From assembly GCA_964304625.1 (NCBI GenBank), contig OZ199838.1, positions 3,410,001 through 3,474,000 on the forward strand: a stretch of 64,000 bases of DNA, given 5' to 3'. How positions within the stretch are numbered: position 1 is the stretch's first letter; each line of letters opens with the position of its first letter. Source of the stretch: Kudoa neothunni. Its lineage: Eukaryota > Cnidaria. The translations under genes and the position numbers were made by a program. Positions 61,630-64,000 of the stretch are shown here, in pieces. The notes below the pieces were generated by a model. It had not been told where the DNA came from and ran no database searches. It was given only the letters and a program-made list of their open reading frames with translations.

Positions 61630-62575
61630 TTCCGACTTGGGACTAGTTTTGACTGCGCGAGCTGATTTAGAGCGGAATGTTTAAGCTGAAATATGCGTTT
61701 TAGCGCCAATGTTTTCTTGCTTACTTTGAAAAAATAAGCTCGTTGTTTATATTGCTAGTGTTATTTAATTTTCTCAAAATTTGATATAATCGCACCTACT
61801 TATGTACTGTATTTTTGTGTGTAAACGAGCATATTCTCATACTTTAGTAATTTATGTCGATGAATATGTTCTCATACTGTATTAATTTATATTGGCGAAC
61901 ATATTCTAATACTATATTAGTTTAATAAACTTAGATCAGCTCATATTGTAGTAGTACATGAAGAAGAGCATATTTTCATGTTATATTAGCTTTTATACAG
62001 ACGAATGCGAGCAAATAAATAGATTTTTGTATATTAAAATTGCAGTATATAGAATTCAAGTGTTGTTTTATTATTTTTTTAAGTTGGTATTCATTAATTT
62101 ATTCAACACCTAATTAGTGTGGTTGTTTTTCACTACGTAGCTAATTGTTATCATGGGACCACAGTAGAATAAAAGTAATGCGACAACTCGTCAGATTTTT
62201 CATATTAATGTTAAAGGATAAGTGAGACAATATCAATAATTAGAATTTGTTTAAGTAGGAATAAATTCTGAGATGATGTTTGTTTTATAGTTGATAGAAA
62301 AATTTGCTCCATTAAAAATATTTTTCTAAGATATTTTAAATGTATATTTTTCATATATTAGAATTTTAATATATTAAAAATAATTAATAAAAACAAATAT
62401 AAATGATAAATAATATTTATTAGTGAGTGTTCCCATATGACTAATTTACTAATTGATGAGAGCGGGAATAAGTTCCAAAATAGACTTGATCTATCCAAGT
62501 GTTTGAGTGGTAGATATATATATATATATATAAGTGGATATATTTGAGTGATCATTTGTCTTAAAACCTCGAAAC
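61630..62575. promoter_or_regulatory. Shared upstream region of divergent CAP-G and ETS genes
   Basis: 946 bp between two start codons facing away from each other, so both promoters should lie here. It contains the degenerate tandem repeats at 61827-62003 and a TA microsatellite at about 62515-62532. No TATA box or initiator could be assigned with confidence in such AT-rich DNA. Confidence 0.45.
61827..62003. repeat. Degenerate tandem repeat, unit about 35 bp
   Basis: Units such as GAGCATATTCTCATACTTTA, GAATATGTTCTCATACTGTA, GAACATATTCTAATACTATA and GAGCATATTTTCATGTTATA recur, the first three at 34-35 bp spacing and the last after a longer gap with a half-unit (GCTCATATTG). They lie in the divergent promoter region, so could be regulatory or neutral satellite-like sequence. 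Confidence 0.6.
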
Positions 62576-63569
62576 ATGCGATCCAACTACTACAATCAAC
62601 GACTGGTATATTTTTTTGTCGAACAATTCTTATTATACTTGCTTGTGATACCCATTATTGTAGAAAAAACTTTATAACACCAACAACTTCAACACAAAAA
62701 TTATTCTAACAAAATTTTCCAAATGGCAGAGTGTACAAAAACACCTTTGGTTGTATCTAATGAAACTACTGGAAAATTATGATAACAGACAAATACTCCA
62801 GTGGTCGGTATTGAATTGAAATTTAGAATAAGATTTCATGTCATATCAATGACATGGATAATATATTAAAAAATCTCGGTTGATCTTTAGGGTGAAAATG
62901 GTGAATTCACATTACTGCTACCGGAAACCTTGTCGAAAATGTGGGGTCAATTCAAAAACAACCCCCAAATGACCTATAGCAAACTTAGTCGGTCCTTGCG
63001 ATATTATTACACTAGAAAAATTCTTACCAAAGTCCACAAAAAACGCTACACCTACAGATTCAACTTTTCCATAATATTAGTTAATAATTATGATTAAATT
63101 ATTTTTAACGCATTATTATAACTATTAGACGAATATTATTGGTATGGATTGTGATATAACCAAACAAAACATGAAACCAACAACTAATAACCCTCAATTA
63201 TTCAACACCAGCAATTTTCCTGAACCTACTTCTTCTTTCACCGACTTTCGGAATTCTCCATATGGAAATGATGAACTCAAGTAGCTTTACATTATATTTA
63301 GGTGATATTTGTATATAATAGCTTGTCTTAGGGAAAACACTCAAGGTTCATTAAAACCCGAAATAACGCTTCCTACTCAGATTCAATCTAACCTTAAACA
63401 AATTCCGTTATTTCTGCAACCGATCCTCAATAATTGCGAAACTTTTCAAGCTCAGCTAATGACAACAGAGTTAATTACTCCATTAGCAATAAATGAAACC
63501 TCTTTAGACAGAAATTTCAATCCATTATTAAGGTGCAACCAAAATCGAACTAGTCACTACAAATTTTAA
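62576..63569 (+). CDS. ETS-domain transcription factor, ESE/ELF-like
   Basis: Sequence-specific DNA-binding regulator of GGAA sites. Exons 62576-62605, 62664-62807, 62891-63079, 63129-63280 and 63332-63569; phases agree, 250 aa. The ETS domain spans about residues 30-115. HLWLYLMKLLENYDNRQILQ forms helix 1 and strand 1, GENGEFTLLLPETLSKMWGQ follows, and the recognition helix MTYSKLSRSLRYYYTRKIL keeps the two invariant Arg. The wing is KKRYTYRFNF. SKMWGQ, MTYSKLSR and the IL.KV context favour the ESE/EHF or ELF groups over ETS1, ERG or ELK. The domain sits at the N-terminus; the remaining 130 residues are Asn/Pro/Thr-rich without a recognised domain. No PNT domain was found. Confidence 0.9.
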
Positions 63570-64000
63570 GGACGTTTTTGTGTTAGGTTTGGTTATTACA
63601 GTTTTGTCTCAATTTAGCGTCATTCGGTATTGTGTAGTTGATCAATATTTCTTAAATTTTCTTATCATATATAAATGTTGATACTGCTAAGTAATAATTA
63701 CACTATTATCTCATAAAATATATGAAAAATTGTTGGTGAGTAAAAAAATTATTAAGAAATTGCAAAATGTTTCGTAATAATTTTGTATTGCATAGCAATC
63801 CTTGGGTCCAGAAAAACTTACGATTTGACATTGTGCGGTAAATTAGACCATGCCTAGAATAGGGAGGGACATTGACTAGAACCAAAATTATGAGTCATTA
63901 CAATACAATTAAGTAAATGAAGGGTTCAAAAATGAGACGCTTCGAAAATCGATCTTAGTAGTAGAATAATGTTTTGTTGATTTTTTAATTTGGATAATTA
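63570..64000. other. Downstream of the ETS gene, no gene seen
   Basis: AT-rich sequence to the window edge, probably ETS 3' UTR followed by intergenic DNA. Confidence 0.35.

Overview
The window is nuclear DNA of a small, AT-rich invertebrate animal. The evidence is: protein genes cut by very short GT-AG introns (mostly 40-60 nt, often with a CTAAT/CTAAC-like branch site), animal-specific genes (lethal giant larvae, an ETS-domain factor, a rhodopsin-type GPCR), and fossil DNA transposons of the piggyBac, hAT and pogo/Tigger groups. Gene density is about one gene per 5 kb. A reduced lophotrochozoan-type genome such as an orthonectid would fit, but that is only an inference. I found no CRISPR array, no rRNA and no retrovirus-like or Polinton-like element.

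Layout. 1-3.2 kb: an Asn/Gln-rich unknown gene (minus) running off the left edge, and a weak small ORF. 3.2-10.8 kb: intergenic, with a decayed pogo/Tigger element (7020-9125). 10.9-13.8 kb: puromycin-sensitive aminopeptidase (minus). 14.9-19.3 kb: transposon graveyard (piggyBac remnant with a hAT element inserted in it, a second piggyBac end, a GC-rich unclassified block). 20.6-21.7 kb: a class A GPCR (minus). 22.2-26.7 kb: an inverted-repeat element, a second hAT copy, a piggyBac copy with both ends, another GC-rich block. 27.5-31.9 kb: the 17-exon L(2)gl gene (plus). 33.1-34.8 kb: tRNA-His guanylyltransferase (minus). 36.4 kb: a tRNA-like relic. 38.1-43.4 kb: a 21-exon CEBPZ/NOC1 gene and, 67 bp upstream in the same direction, a macro-domain gene. 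43.4-49 kb: no gene recognised. 49.1-50.0 kb: two tandem single-exon genes resembling mitochondrial IF3. 51.8-52.2 kb: TMEM170-like membrane protein. 53.0-53.6 kb: FHIT. 54.1-55.6 kb: a non-autonomous pogo-type element. 56.9-57.5 kb: a small secreted 8-cysteine protein. 57.7-61.6 kb: condensin subunit CAP-G (minus). 62.6-63.6 kb: an ETS-domain transcription factor (plus), divergent from CAP-G.

Most multi-exon models were built by reading splice junctions by eye. They are supported by phase agreement at every junction, a total coding length divisible by three, and residue-level agreement with the named families. The genes are mostly independent housekeeping functions (condensin, rRNA maturation, tRNA modification, peptide and nucleotide turnover) beside developmental or signalling genes (Lgl, ETS, GPCR). 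Only the macro-domain/CEBPZ pair has spacing that suggests shared transcription.
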